NCBI GenBank assembly: GCA_037783415.1
Contig: JAZGTN010000088.1
Span: 1,550,001 to 1,614,000 of the forward strand
DNA length: 64,000 nt
Origin: Leptasterias polaris
Taxonomy: Eukaryota > Echinodermata > Asteroidea > Forcipulatida > Asteriidae
Direction: 5' to 3'
The stretch's first letter is position 1, and each line of letters opens with the position of its first letter. The notes beneath the pieces were generated by a model that saw nothing but the letters and a program-made list of their open reading frames with translations, ran no database searches and was not told where the DNA came from. Positions 46,955 through 59,789 of this stretch are shown one piece after another. The position numbers were made by a program, and so were the translations under genes.

Positions 46955-49098
46955 GAGAGGGTTACGATCATCGCAACTAATAAGCCATTTGCGAGTTACA
47001 TTTGAATAATGTCTGGTACAATGACTTGTTTAGTCACAAGTTACCGCTTAAATTTGAATTCCTCAGACTATCGAGACAGTTGCTATGTCACATGATTAGG
47101 GGCAAGCTTTTGCTTAGTTACGTAAGAGACGGTGAACACCCATACACAATTCTGAATGGATGTGTATGACACAATGGTACCAGGGTTTGCTCATCTGGAG
47201 GTTGCTATACAAAAGCTTGCCCCGAACCATGTGACATAGCAACTGTCTCGATAGTCTGAGGAATTCAAATTTAAGCGGTAACTTGTGACTAAACTAGTCA
47301 TTGTACCAGACATTATTCAAATTTAACTCGCAAATGGCTTATTCTGATACAGTGTTTTGGGTTTCTTTTTTTGCAATTGTTTCTTCAATAAAATGTTTTT
47401 TGCAGTATTTCATGTAACTTTTATTGCGTAGTTGCATCAACAAATGACAAAAATGAAAATAATAAACAATAAATAAATAAATAAAATAACAAAAAAAAGC
47501 GTCACAGTAAAATCTCATACCTTATATTATATTTAAAAAAAGATTAAAAAGTTACGTTGCTGGTAGTGTCAGGCGTTCACGCGCTGGAGAGGTTTAGATA
47601 GCGCACACTACGCCCCTCTTCTGCAGCAACGATTAGTTCCCTTATTTTGTGGCAAATTGACCCAGCAGCATATCCTCCCCTGTCTCCCCTGCCTAGCCAC
47701 TAGGGCCCTGACCACTTTAGGGGAGGAAGCAAGGCAGATCCCAATCACACTGTTGCCACAGACAGCAAAAGGCCTTGAACCTATATTAGTGCAGACGGCA
47801 TTCGAACCCGGATCGCGTGGTCCAAGTGTTGAGACAGTCCCAGCACCTTATCCCACTGCGCTAGTAAGGTGTTGGTACTTTTACCCGTGAGTTTACAATG
47901 TATAGCCATACGAGTGCACCCAACCAGACTGGGAGAAAACAACAGACGGCAACATGTATCTATACTGAATGGAGACTCAAAAATTAACAAAATGAAAAAG
48001 GAAGAAGAAATATATAAGCAAATCAATGAAATAAACAATTCAATAAATGAAGCAAACCAAAAACAAAAAAGATTAATCTTAAAAGTTGAGACCCCCCCCC
48101 AAAAAAAAAATAAAAATAAATAAAATAAAAAATAATAAATAAAAAAAACACCCAATAAACGGTATAATTATTTTGAATTAGAACGTTTTGGGGGTCATGC
48201 TATTAATAGATTGCGTAAATATAAGAATCTATCACAACCTGGGGGTTCTGTGCTTCAACTTTTGAGGAGACTTGATCAATTTAGGCGTTAAAGTTGGCCC
48301 TATTTGACCGGGGAAGTGGAGAAGTGCTTCACGAAAACTGGCAGCAAGTCGGTTTAGGGACAATTTCATTTTCTGGTGTGTTTTTTTCTGGGGTCGCTAG
48401 AAAAAATTCCAAACGGCTGACCTGCCAAAAATTGAAAAGAATTCTGAAGTTAATAGTTGTCCGGAGACTTACACGATTTTTAGCATTGGTTCCTATGGGA
48501 GTTTATTTAGTGGGGAGTCCAAGGCCCGTCTAGTTTGTTTCCTTCCAAGTGAAAACACCTCAACGCCGGTGAAGGTTTCCCTACGTCCGGGCATCAATCT
48601 TGAAAAATTTCCCTACCCAAAAAATTAATAAATAAAAATTATATATTAATTGCAACGGAAAAGAAAATTAAATGCTACGCGGCAATTAAACCAACAAATT
48701 ATGTTGCATTATTCTGATTTGTGTTTTTCGTACAGATGAAAAAAATCAAAAATACGGCTTGGGTAAACAATGTAAAAATTACGGGGTGACATGTCATGCT
48801 TATAAAGCGCCGCGAGTCCGGTTTCACGGACTGACCGGCTGATATCTAGTTCCCATCATGGTGTGGCGACCGAGTCACAGCATTTCCTTTCCTGTCTTGA
48901 GCACCCAACTAAATGCACTCCCACTTGCCCACTTCTCCAGCAGAGTCCACTTGCCAAGTAAAATAGGGCCAACTTTAAAAGCCTAAATTTATCAAGTCTC
49001 CCCTGCACTGCGTGGCTCTATATGCATGTGTACAAGTCCAGCCCCAACAATGAAACCGCAGTCACATGCATACAGTCACCAATTATTTTAAAATACTA
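46955..49098 (+). repeat. Satellite unit 19 (2144 bp), near twin of unit 20
   Basis: Units 19 and 20 share GGGACAATTTC (others GGGAAAATTTC), AACAAAAAAAAGCG, the same C run of 9 and the same length. The tRNA-like head is at 47792-47870 on the minus strand. Confidence 0.95.
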
Positions 49099-51242
49099 GA
49101 GAGGGTTACGATCATCGCAACTAATAAGCCATTTGCGAGTTACATTTGAATAATGTCTGGTACAATGACTTGTTTAGTCACAAGTTACCGCTTAAATTTG
49201 AATTCCTCAGACTATCGAGACAGTTGCTATGTCACATGATTAGGGGCAAGCTTTTGCTTAGTTACGTAAGAGACGGTGAACACCCATACACAATTCTGAA
49301 TGGATGTGTATGACACAATGGTACCAGGGTTTGCTCATCTGGAGGTTGCTATACAAAAGCTTGCCCCGAACCATGTGACATAGCAACTGTCTCGATAGTC
49401 TGAGGAATTCAAATTTAAGCGGTAACTTGTGACTAAACTAGTCATTGTACCAGACATTATTCAAATTTAACTCGCAAATGGCTTATTCTGATACAGTGTT
49501 TTGGGTTTCTTTTTTTGCAATTGTTTCTTCAATAAAATGTTTTTTGCAGTATTTCATGTAACTTTTATTGCGTAGTTGCATCAACAAATGACAAAAATGA
49601 AAATAATAAACAATAAATAAATAAATAAAATAACAAAAAAAAGCGTCACAGTAAAATCTCATACCTTATATTATATTTAAAAAAAGATTAAAAAGTTACG
49701 TTGCTGGTAGTGTCAGGCGTTCACGCGCTGGAGAGGTTTAGATAGCGCACACTACGCCCCTCTTCTGCAGCAACGATTAGTTCCCTTATTTTGTGGCAAA
49801 TTGACCCAGCAGCATATCCTCCCCTGTCTCCCCTGCCTAGCCACTAGGGCCCTGACCACTTTAGGGGAGGAAGCAAGGCAGATCCCAATCACACTGTTGC
49901 CACAGACAGCAAAAGGCCTTGAACCTATATTAGTGCAGACGGCATTCGAACCCGGATCGCGTGGTCCAAGTGTTGAGACAGTCCCAGCACCTTATCCCAC
50001 TGCGCTAGTAAGGTGTTGGTACTTTTACCCGTGAGTTTACAATGTATAGCCATACGAGTGCACCCAACCAGACTGGGAGAAAACAACAGACGGCAACATG
50101 TATCTATACTGAATGGAGACTCAAAAATTAACAAAATGAAAAAGGAAGAAGAAATATATAAGCAAATCAATGAAATAAACAATTCAATAAATGAAGCAAA
50201 CCAAAAACAAAAAAGATTAATCTTAAAAGTTGAGACCCCCCCCCAAAAAAAAAATAAAAATAAATAAAATAAAAAATAATAAATAAAAAAAACACCCAAT
50301 AAACGGTATAATTATTTTGAATTAGAACGTTTTGGGGGTCATGCTATTAATAGATTGCGTAAATATAAGAATCTATCACAACCTGGGGGTTCTGTGCTTC
50401 AACTTTTGAGGAGACTTGATCAATTTAGGCGTTAAAGTTGGCCCTATTTGACCGGGGAAGTGGAGAAGTGCTTCACGAAAACTGGCAGCAAGTCGGTTTA
50501 GGGACAATTTCATTTTCTGGTGTGTTTTTTTCTGGGGTCGCTAGAAAAAATTCCAAACGGCTGACCTGCCAAAAATTGAAAAGAATTCTGAAGTTAATAG
50601 TTGTCCGGAGACTTACACGATTTTTAGCATTGGTTCCTATGGGAGTTTATTTAGTGGGGAGTCCAAGGCCCGTCTAGTTTGTTTCCTTCCAAGTGAAAAC
50701 ACCTCAACGCCGGTGAAGGTTTCCCTACGTCCGGGCATCAATCTTGAAAAATTTCCCTACCCAAAAAATTAATAAATAAAAATTATATATTAATTGCAAC
50801 GGAAAAGAAAATTAAATGCTACGCGGCAATTAAACCAACAAATTATGTTGCATTATTCTGATTTGTGTTTTTCGTACAGATGAAAAAAATCAAAAATACG
50901 GCTTGGGTAAACAATGTAAAAATTACGGGGTGACATGTCATGCTTATAAAGCGCCGCGAGTCCGGTTTCACGGACTGACCGGCTGATATCTAGTTCCCAT
51001 CATGGTGTGGCGACCGAGTCACAGCATTTCCTTTCCTGTCTTGAGCACCCAACTAAATGCACTCCCACTTGCCCACTTCTCCAGCAGAGTCCACTTGCCA
51101 AGTAAAATAGGGCCAACTTTAAAAGCCTAAATTTATCAAGTCTCCCCTGCACTGCGTGGCTCTATATGCATGTGTACAAGTCCAGCCCCAACAATGAAAC
51201 CGCAGTCACATGCATACAGTCACCAATTATTTTAAAATACTA
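49099..51242 (+). repeat. Satellite unit 20 (2144 bp), near twin of unit 19
   Basis: I found no difference from unit 19 by eye at the diagnostic sites. The tRNA-like head is at 49936-50014 on the minus strand. This is the clearest recent one-unit duplication in the window. Confidence 0.95.
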
Positions 51243-53389
51243 GAGAGGGTTACGATCATCGCAACTAATAAGCCATTTGCGAGTTACATTTGAATAATGT
51301 CTGGTACAATGACTTGTTTAGTCACAAGTTACCGCTTAAATTTGAATTCCTCAGACTATCGAGACAGTTGCTATGTCACATGATTAGGGGCAAGCTTTTG
51401 CTTAGTTACGTAAGAGACGGTGAACACCCATACACAATTCTGAATGGATGTGTATGACACAATGGTACCAGGGTTTGCTCATCTGGAGGTTGCTATACAA
51501 AAGCTTGCCCCGAACCATGTGACATAGCAACTGTCTCGATAGTCTGAGGAATTCAAATTTAAGCGGTAACTTGTGACTAAACTAGTCATTGTACCAGACA
51601 TTATTCAAATTTAACTCGCAAATGGCTTATTCTGATACAGTGTTTTGGGTTTCTTTTTTTGCAATTGTTTCTTCAATAAAATGTTTTTTGCAGTATTTCA
51701 TGTAACTTTTATTGCGTAGTTGCATCAACAAATGACAAAAATGAAAATAATAAACAATAAATAAATAAATAAAATAACCAAAAAAAGCGTCACAGTAAAA
51801 TCTCATACCTTATATTATATTTTAAAAAAGATTAAAAAGTTACGTTGCTGGTAGTGTCAGGCGTTCACGCGCTGGAGAGGTTTAGATAGCGCACACTACG
51901 CCCCTCTTCTGCAGCAACGATTAGTTCCCTTATTTTGTGGCAAATTGACCCAGCAGCATATCCTCCCCTGTCTCCCCTGCCTAGCCACTAGGGCCCTGAC
52001 CACTTTAGGGGAGGAAGCAAGGCAGATCCCAATCACACTGTTGCCACAGACAGCAAAAGGCCTTGAACCTATATTAGTGCAGACGGCATTCGAACCCGGA
52101 TCGCGTGGTCCAAGTGTTGAGACAGTCCCAGCACCTTATCCCACTGCGCTAGTAAGGTGTTGGTACTTTTACCCGTGAGTTTACAATGTATAGCCATACG
52201 AGTGCACCCAACCAGACTGGGAGAAAACAACAGACGGCAACATGTATCTATACTGAATGGAGACTCAAAAATTAACAAAATGAAAAAGGAAGAAGAAATA
52301 TATAAGCAAATCAATGAAATAAACAATTCAATAAATGAAGCAAACCAAAAACAAAAAAGATTAATCTTAAAAGTTGAGACCCCCCCCCCAAAAAAAAAAT
52401 ATATAAATAAATAAAATAAAAAATAATAAATAAAAAAAAAAACCAATAAACGGTATAATTATTTTGAATTAGAACGTTTTGGGGGTCATGCTATTAATAG
52501 ATTGCGTAAATATAAGAATCTATCACAACCTGGGGGTTCTGTGCTTCAACTTTTGAGGAGACTTGATCAATTTAGGCGTTAAAGTTGGCCCTATTTGACC
52601 GGGGAAGTGGAGAAGTGCTTCACGAAAACTGGCAGCAAGTCGGTTTAGGGAAAATTTCATTTTCTGGTGTGTTTTTTTCTGGGGTCGCTAGAAAAAATTC
52701 CAAACGGCTGACCTGCCAAAAATTGAAAAGAATTCTGAAGTTAATAGTTGTCCGGAGACTTACACGATTTTTAGCATTGGTTCCTATGGGAGTTTATTTA
52801 GTGGGGAGTCCAAGGCCCGTCTAGTTTGTTTCCTTCCAAGTGAAAACACCTCAACGCCGGTGAAGGTTTCCCTACGTCCGGGCATCAATCTTGAAAAATT
52901 TCCCTACCCAAAAAATTAATAAATAAAAAATATATATTAATTGCAACGGAAAAGAAAATTAAATGCTACGCGGCAATTAAACCAACAAATTATGTTGCAT
53001 TATTCTGATTTGTGTTTTTCGTACAGATGAAAAAAATCAAAAATACGGCTTGGGTAAACAATGTAAAAATTACGGGGTGACATGTCATGCTTATAAAGCG
53101 CCGCGAGTCCGGTTTCACGGACTGACCGGCTGATATCTAGTTCCCATCATGGTGTGGCGACCGAGTCACAGCATTTCCTTTCCTGTCTTGAGCACCCAAC
53201 TAAATGCACTCCCACTTGCCCACTTCTCCAGCAGAGTCCACTTGCCAAGTAAAATAGGGCCAACTTTAAAAGCCTAAATTTATCAAGTCTCCCCTGCACT
53301 GCGTGGCTCTATATGCATGTGTACAAGTCCAGCCCCAACAATGAAACCGCAGTCACATGCATACAGTCACCAATTATTTTAAAATACTA
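51243..53389 (+). repeat. Satellite unit 21 (2147 bp)
   Basis: The tRNA-like head is at 52080-52158 on the minus strand. Private variants are ATATTTTAAAAAAG near 51818, a changed end of the A-rich tract (AAAAACCAATAAACGG near 52437) and AAAAAATATATATT near 52924. The C run is 10. Confidence 0.95.
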
Positions 53390-55517
53390 GAGAGGGTTAC
53401 GATCATCGCAACTAATAAGCCATTTGCGAGTTACATTTGAATAATGTCTGGTACAATGACTTGTTTAGTCACAAGTTACCGCTTAAATTTGAATTCCTCA
53501 GACTATCGAGACAGTTGCTATGTCACATGATTAGGGGCAAGCTTTTGCTTAGTTACGTAAGAGACGGTGAACACCCATACACAATTCTGAATGGTACCAG
53601 GGTTTGCTCATCTGGAGGTTGCTATACAAAAGCTTGCCCCGAACCATGTGACATAGCAACTGTCTCGATAGTCTGAGGAATTCAAATTTAAGCGGTAACT
53701 TGTGACTAAACTAGTCATTGTACCAGACATTATTCAAATTTAACTCGCAAATGGCTTATTCTGATACAGTGTTTTGGGTTTCTTTTTTTGCAATTGTTTC
53801 TTCAATAAAATGTTTTTTGCAGTATTTCATGTAACTTTTATTGCGTAGTTGCATCAACAAATTACAAAAATGAAAATAATAAACAATAAATAAATAAATA
53901 AAATAACCAAAAAAAGCGTCACAGTAAAATCTCATACCTTATATTATATTTAAAAAAAGATTAAAAAGTTACGTTGCTGGTAGTGTCAGGCGTTCACGCG
54001 CTGGAGAGGTTTAGATAGCGCACACTACGCCCCTCTTCTGCAGCAACGATTAGTTCCCTTATTTTGTGGCAAATTGACCCAGCAGCATATCCTCCCCTGT
54101 CTCCCCTGCCTAGCCACTAGGGCCCTGACCACTTTAGGGGAGGAAGCAAGGCAGATCCCAATCACACTGTTGCCACAGACAGCAAAAGGCCTTGAACCTA
54201 TATTAGTGCAGACGGCATTCGAACCCGGATCGCGTGGTCCAAGTGTTGAGACAGTCCCAGCACCTTATCCCACTGCGCTAGTAAGGTGTTGGTACTTTTA
54301 CCCGTGAGTTTACAATGTATAGCCATACGAGTGCACCCAACCATACTGGGAGAAAACAACAGACGGCAACATGTATCTATACTGAATGGAGACTCAAAAA
54401 TTAACAAAATGAAAAAGGAAGAAGAAATATATAAGCAAATCAATGAAATAAACAATTCAATAAATGAAGCAAACCAAAAACAAAAAAGATTAATCTTAAA
54501 AGTTGAGACCCCCCCCCAAAAAAAAAAATAAAAAATAAATAAAATATAAAATAATAAATTAAAAAAACACCCAATAAACGGTATAATTATTTTGAATTAG
54601 AACGTTTTGGGGGTCATGCTATTAATAGATTGCGTAAATATAAGAATCTATCACAACCTGGGGGTTCTGTGCTTCAACTTTTGAGGAGACTTGATCAATT
54701 TAGGCGTTAAAGTTGGCCCTATTTGACCGGGGAAGTGGAGAAGTGCTTCACGAAAACTGGCAGCAAGTCGGTTTAGGGAAAATTTCATTTTCTGGTGTGT
54801 TTTTTTCTGGGGTCGCTAGAAAAAATTCCAAACGGCTGACCTGCCAAAAATTGAAAAGAATTCTGAAGTTAATAGTTGTCCGGAGACTTACACGATTTTT
54901 AGCATTGGTTCCTATGGGAGTTTATTTAGTGGGGAGTCCAAGGCCCGTCTAGTTTGTTTCCTTCCAAGTGAAAACACCTCAACGCCGGTGAAGGTTTCCC
55001 TACGTCCGGGCATCAATCTTGAAAAATGTCTCTACCCCAAAAATTAATAAATAAAAATTATATATTAATTGCAACGGAAAAGAAAATTAAATGCAACGCG
55101 GCAATTAAACCAACAAATTATGTTGCATTATTCTGATTTGTGTTTTTCGTACAGATGAAAAAAATAAAAAATACGGCTTGGGTAAACAATGTAAAAATTA
55201 CGGGGTGACATGTCATGCTTATAAAGCGCCGCGAGTCCGGTTTCACGGACTGACCGGCTGATATCTAGTTCCCATCATGGTGTGGCGACCGAGTCACAGC
55301 ATTTCCTTTCCTGTCTTGAGCACCCAACTAAATGCACTCCCACTTGCCCACTTCTCCAGCAGAGTCCACTTGCCAAGTAAAATAGGGCCAACTTTAAAAG
55401 CCTAAATTTATCAAGTCTCCCCTGCACTGCGTGGCTCTATATGCATGTGTACAAGTCCAGCCCCAACAATGAAACCGCAGTCACATGCATACAGTCACCA
55501 ATTATTTTAAAATACTA
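53390..55517 (+). repeat. Satellite unit 22 (2128 bp, 18 bp loop deletion)
   Basis: It has the same 18 bp loss in the fold-back loop as units 13 and 23 (near 53593). Private changes include AATTACAAAAATG, CCATACTGGG inside the A-rich segment, ATGTCTCTACCCC and ATGCAACGCGG. The tRNA-like head is at 54209-54287 on the minus strand. The C run is 9. Confidence 0.95.
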
Positions 55518-57644
55518 GAGAGGGTTACGATCATCGCAACTAATAAGCCATTTGCGAGTTACATTTGAATAATGTCTGGTACAATGACTTGTTTAGTCAC
55601 AAGTTACCGCTTAAATTTGAATTCCTCAGACTATCGAGACAGTTGCTATGTCACATGATTAGGGGCAAGCTTTTGCTTAGTTACGTAAGAGACGGTGAAC
55701 ACCCATACACAATTCTGAATGGTACCAGGGTTTGCTCATCTGGAGGTTGCTATACAAAAGCTTGCCCCGAACCATGTGACATAGCAACTGTCTCGATAGT
55801 CTGAGGAATTCAAATTTAAGCGGTAACTTGTGACTAAACTAGTCATTGTACCAGACATTATTCAAATTTAACTCGCAAATGGCTTATTCTGATACAGTGT
55901 TTTGGGTTTCTTTTTTTACAATTGTTTCTTCAATAAAATGTTTTTTGCAGTATTTCATGTAACTTTTATTGCGTAGTTGCATCAACAAATGACAAAAATG
56001 AAAATAATAAACAATAAATAAATAAATAAAATAACCAAAAAAAGCGTCACAGTAAAATCTCATACCTTATATTATATTTAAAAAAAGATTAAAAAGTTAC
56101 GTTGCTGGTAGTGTCAGGCGTTCACGCGCTGGAGAGGTTTAGATAGCGCACACTACGCCCCTCTTCTGCAGCAACGATTAGTTCCCTTATTTTGTGGCAA
56201 ATTGACCCAGCAGCATATCCTCCCCTGTCTCCCCTGCCTAGCCACTAGGGCCCTGACCACTTTAGGGGAGGAAGCAAGGCAGATCCCAATCACACTGTTG
56301 CCACAGACAGCAAAAGGCCTTGAACCTATATTAGTGCAGACGGCATTCGAACCCGGATCGCGTGGTCCAAGTGTTGAGACAGTCCCAGCACCTTATCCCA
56401 CTGCGCTAGTAAGGTGTTGGTACTTTTACCCGTGAGTTTACAATGTATAGCCATACGAGTGCACCCAACCAGACTGGGAGAAAACAACAGACGGCAACAT
56501 GTATCTATACTGAATGGAGACTCAAAAATTAACAAAATGAAAAAGGAAGAAGAAATATATAAGCAAATCAATGAAATAAACAATTCAATAAATGAAGCAA
56601 ACCAAAAACAAAAAAGATTAATCTTAAAAGTTGAGACCCCCCCCCCAAAAAAAAAAAATTAATAAATAAAATAAAAAATAATAAATAAAAAAAACACCCA
56701 ATAAACGGTATAATTATTTTGAATTAGAACGTTTTGGGGGTCATGCTATTAATAGATTGCGTAAATATAAGAATCTATCACAACCTGGGGGTTCTGTGCT
56801 TCAACTTTTGAGGAGACTTGATCAATTTAGGCGTTAAAGTTGGCCCTATTTGACCGGGGAAGTGGAGAAGTGCTTCACGAAAACTGGCAGCAAGTCGGTT
56901 TAGGGAAAATTTCATTTTCTGGTGTGTTTTTTTCTGGGGTCGCTAGAAAAAATTCCAAACGGCTGACCTGCCAAAAATTGAAAAGAATTCTGAAGTTAAT
57001 AGTTGTCCGGAGACTTACACGATTTTTAGCATTGGTTCCTATGGGAGTTTATTTAGTGGGGAGTCCAAGGCCCGTCTAGTTTGTTTCCTTCCAAGTGAAA
57101 ACACCTCAACGCCGGTGAAGGTTTCCCTACGTCCGGGCATCAATCTTGAAAAATTTCCCTACCCAAAAAATTAATAAATAAAAATTATATATTAATTGCA
57201 ACGGAAAAGAAAATTAAATGCTACGCGGCAATTAAACCAACAAATTATGTTGCATTATTCTGATTTGTGTTTTTCGTACAGATGAAAAAAATAAAAAATA
57301 CGGCTTGGGTAAACAATGTAAAAATTACGGGGTGACATGTCATGCTTATAAAGCGCCGCGAGTCCGGTTTCACGGACTGACCGGCTGATATCTAGTTCCC
57401 ATCATGGTGTGGCGACCGAGTCACAGCATTTCCTTTCCTGTCTTGAGCACCCAACTAAATGCACTCCCACTTGCCCACTTCTCCAGCAGAGTCCACTTGC
57501 CAAGTAAAATAGGGCCAACTTTAAAAGCCTAAATTTATCAAGTCTCCCCTGCACTGCGTGGCTCTATATGCATGTGTACAAGTCCAGCCCCAACAATGAA
57601 ACCGCAGTCACATGCATACAGTCACCAATTATTTTAAAATACTA
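55518..57644 (+). repeat. Satellite unit 23 (2127 bp, 18 bp loop deletion)
   Basis: It shares with unit 13 both the 18 bp deletion and TTTTTACAATTG, and its C/A tract resembles that of unit 13 (ATTAATAAATAAAATAAA). The tRNA-like head is at 56337-56415 on the minus strand. The C run is 10. Confidence 0.95.
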
Positions 57645-59789
57645 GAGAGGGTTACGATCATCGCAACTAATAAGCCATTTGCGAGTTACATTTGAATAAT
57701 GTCTGGTACAATGACTTGTTTAGTCACAAGTTACCGCTTAAATTTGAATTCCTCAGACTATCGAGACAGTTGCTATGTCACATGATTAGGGGCAAGCTTT
57801 TGCTTAGTTACGTAAGAGACGGTGAACACCCATACACAATTCTGAATGGATGTGTATGACACAATGGTACCAGGGTTTGCTCATCTGGAGGTTGCTATAC
57901 AAAAGCTTGCCCCGAACCATGTGACATAGCAACTGTGTCGATAGTCTGAGGAATTCAAATTTAAGCGGTAACTTGTGACTAAACTAGTCATTGTACCAGA
58001 CATTATTCAAATTTAACTCGCAAATGGCTTATTCTGATACAGTGTTTTGGGTTTCTTTTTTTGCAATTGTTTCTTCAATAAAATGTTTTTTGCAGTATTT
58101 CATGTAACTTTTATTGCGTAGTTGCATCAACAAATGACAAAAATGAAAATAATAAACAATAAATAAATAAATAAAATAACCAAAAAAAGCGTCACAGTAA
58201 AATCTCATACCTTATATTATATTTAAAAAAAGATTAAAAAGTTACGTTGCTGGTAGTGTCAGGCGTTCACGCGCTGGAGAGGTTTAGATAGCGCACACTA
58301 CGCCCCTCTTCTGCAGCAACGATTAGTTCCCTTATTTTGTGGCAAATTGACCCAGCAGCATATCCTCCCCTGTCTCCCCTGCCTAGCCACTAGGGCCCTG
58401 ACCACTTTAGGGGAGGAAGCAAGGCAGATCCCAATCACACTGTTGCCACAGACAGCAAAAGGCCTTGAACCTATATTAGTGCAGACGGCATTCGAACCCG
58501 GATCGCGTGGTCCAAGTGTTGAGACAGTCCCAGCACCTTATCCCACTGCGCTAGTAAGGTGTTGGTACTTTTACCCGTGAGTTTACAATGTATAGCCATA
58601 CGAGTGCACCCAACCAGACTGGGAGAAAACAACAGACGGCAACATGTATCTATACTGAATGGAGACTCAAAAATTAACAAAATGAAAAAGGAAGAAGAAA
58701 TATATAAGCAAATCAATGAAATAAACAATTCAATAAATGAAGCAAACCAAAAACTAAAAAGATTAATCTTAAAAGTTGAGACCCCCCCCCAAAAAAAAAA
58801 TAATAAATAAATAAAATAAAAAATAATAAATAAAAAAAACACCCAATAAACGGTATAATTATTTTGAATTAGAACGTTTTGGGGGTCATGCTATTAATAG
58901 ATTGCGTAAATATAAGAATCTATCACAACCTGGGGGTTCTGTGCTTCAACTTTTGAGGAGACTTGATCAATTTAGGCGTTAAAGTTGGCCCTATTTGACC
59001 GGGGAAGTGGAGAAGTGCTTCACGAAAACTGGCAGCAAGTCGGTTTAGGGAAAATTTCATTTTCTGGTGTGTTTTTTTCTGGGGTCGCTAGAAAAAATTC
59101 CAAACGGCTGACCTGCCAAAAATTGAAAAGAATTCTGAAGTTAATAGTTGTCCGGAGACTTACACGATTTTTAGCATTGGTTCCTATGGGAGTTTATTTA
59201 GTGGGGAGTCCAAGGCCCGTCTAGTTTGTTTCCTTCCAAGTGAAAACACCTCAACGCCGGTGAAGGTTTCCCTACGTCCGGGCATCAATCTTGAAAAATT
59301 TCCCTACCCAAAAAATTAATAAATAAAAATTATATATTAATTGCAACGGAAAAGAAAATTAAATGCTACGCGGCAATTAAACCAACAAATTATGTTGCAT
59401 TATTCTGATTTGTGTTTTTCGTACAGATGAAAAAAATCAAAAATACGGCTTGGGTAAACAATGTAAAAATTACGGGGTGACATGTCATGCTTATAAAGCG
59501 CCGCGAGTCCGGTTTCACGGACTGACCGGCTGATATCTAGTTCCCATCATGGTGTGGCGACCGAGTCACAGCATTTCCTTTCCTGTCTTGAGCACCCAAC
59601 TAAATGCACTCCCACTTGCCCACTTCTCCAGCAGAGTCCACTTGCCAAGTAAAATAGGGCCAACTTTAAAAGCCTAAATTTATCAAGTCTCCCCTGCACT
59701 GCGTGGCTCTATATGCATGTGTACAAGTCCAGCCCCAACAATGAAACCGCAGTCACATGCATACAGTCACCAATTATTTTAAAATACTA
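57645..59789 (+). repeat. Satellite unit 24 (2145 bp)
   Basis: A private AACTGTGTCGATAG lies in the right fold-back arm (near 57933), and a private AAACTAAAAAG near 58752. The tRNA-like head is at 58482-58560 on the minus strand. It carries the right-side ATCAAAAAT variant. The C run is 9. Confidence 0.95.

Noticed and set aside
53437..53676. 79-codon frame in units 13, 22 and 23
   Set aside because: It appears only because the 18 bp deletion removes a stop in the fold-back loop, and it uses a non-ATG start.
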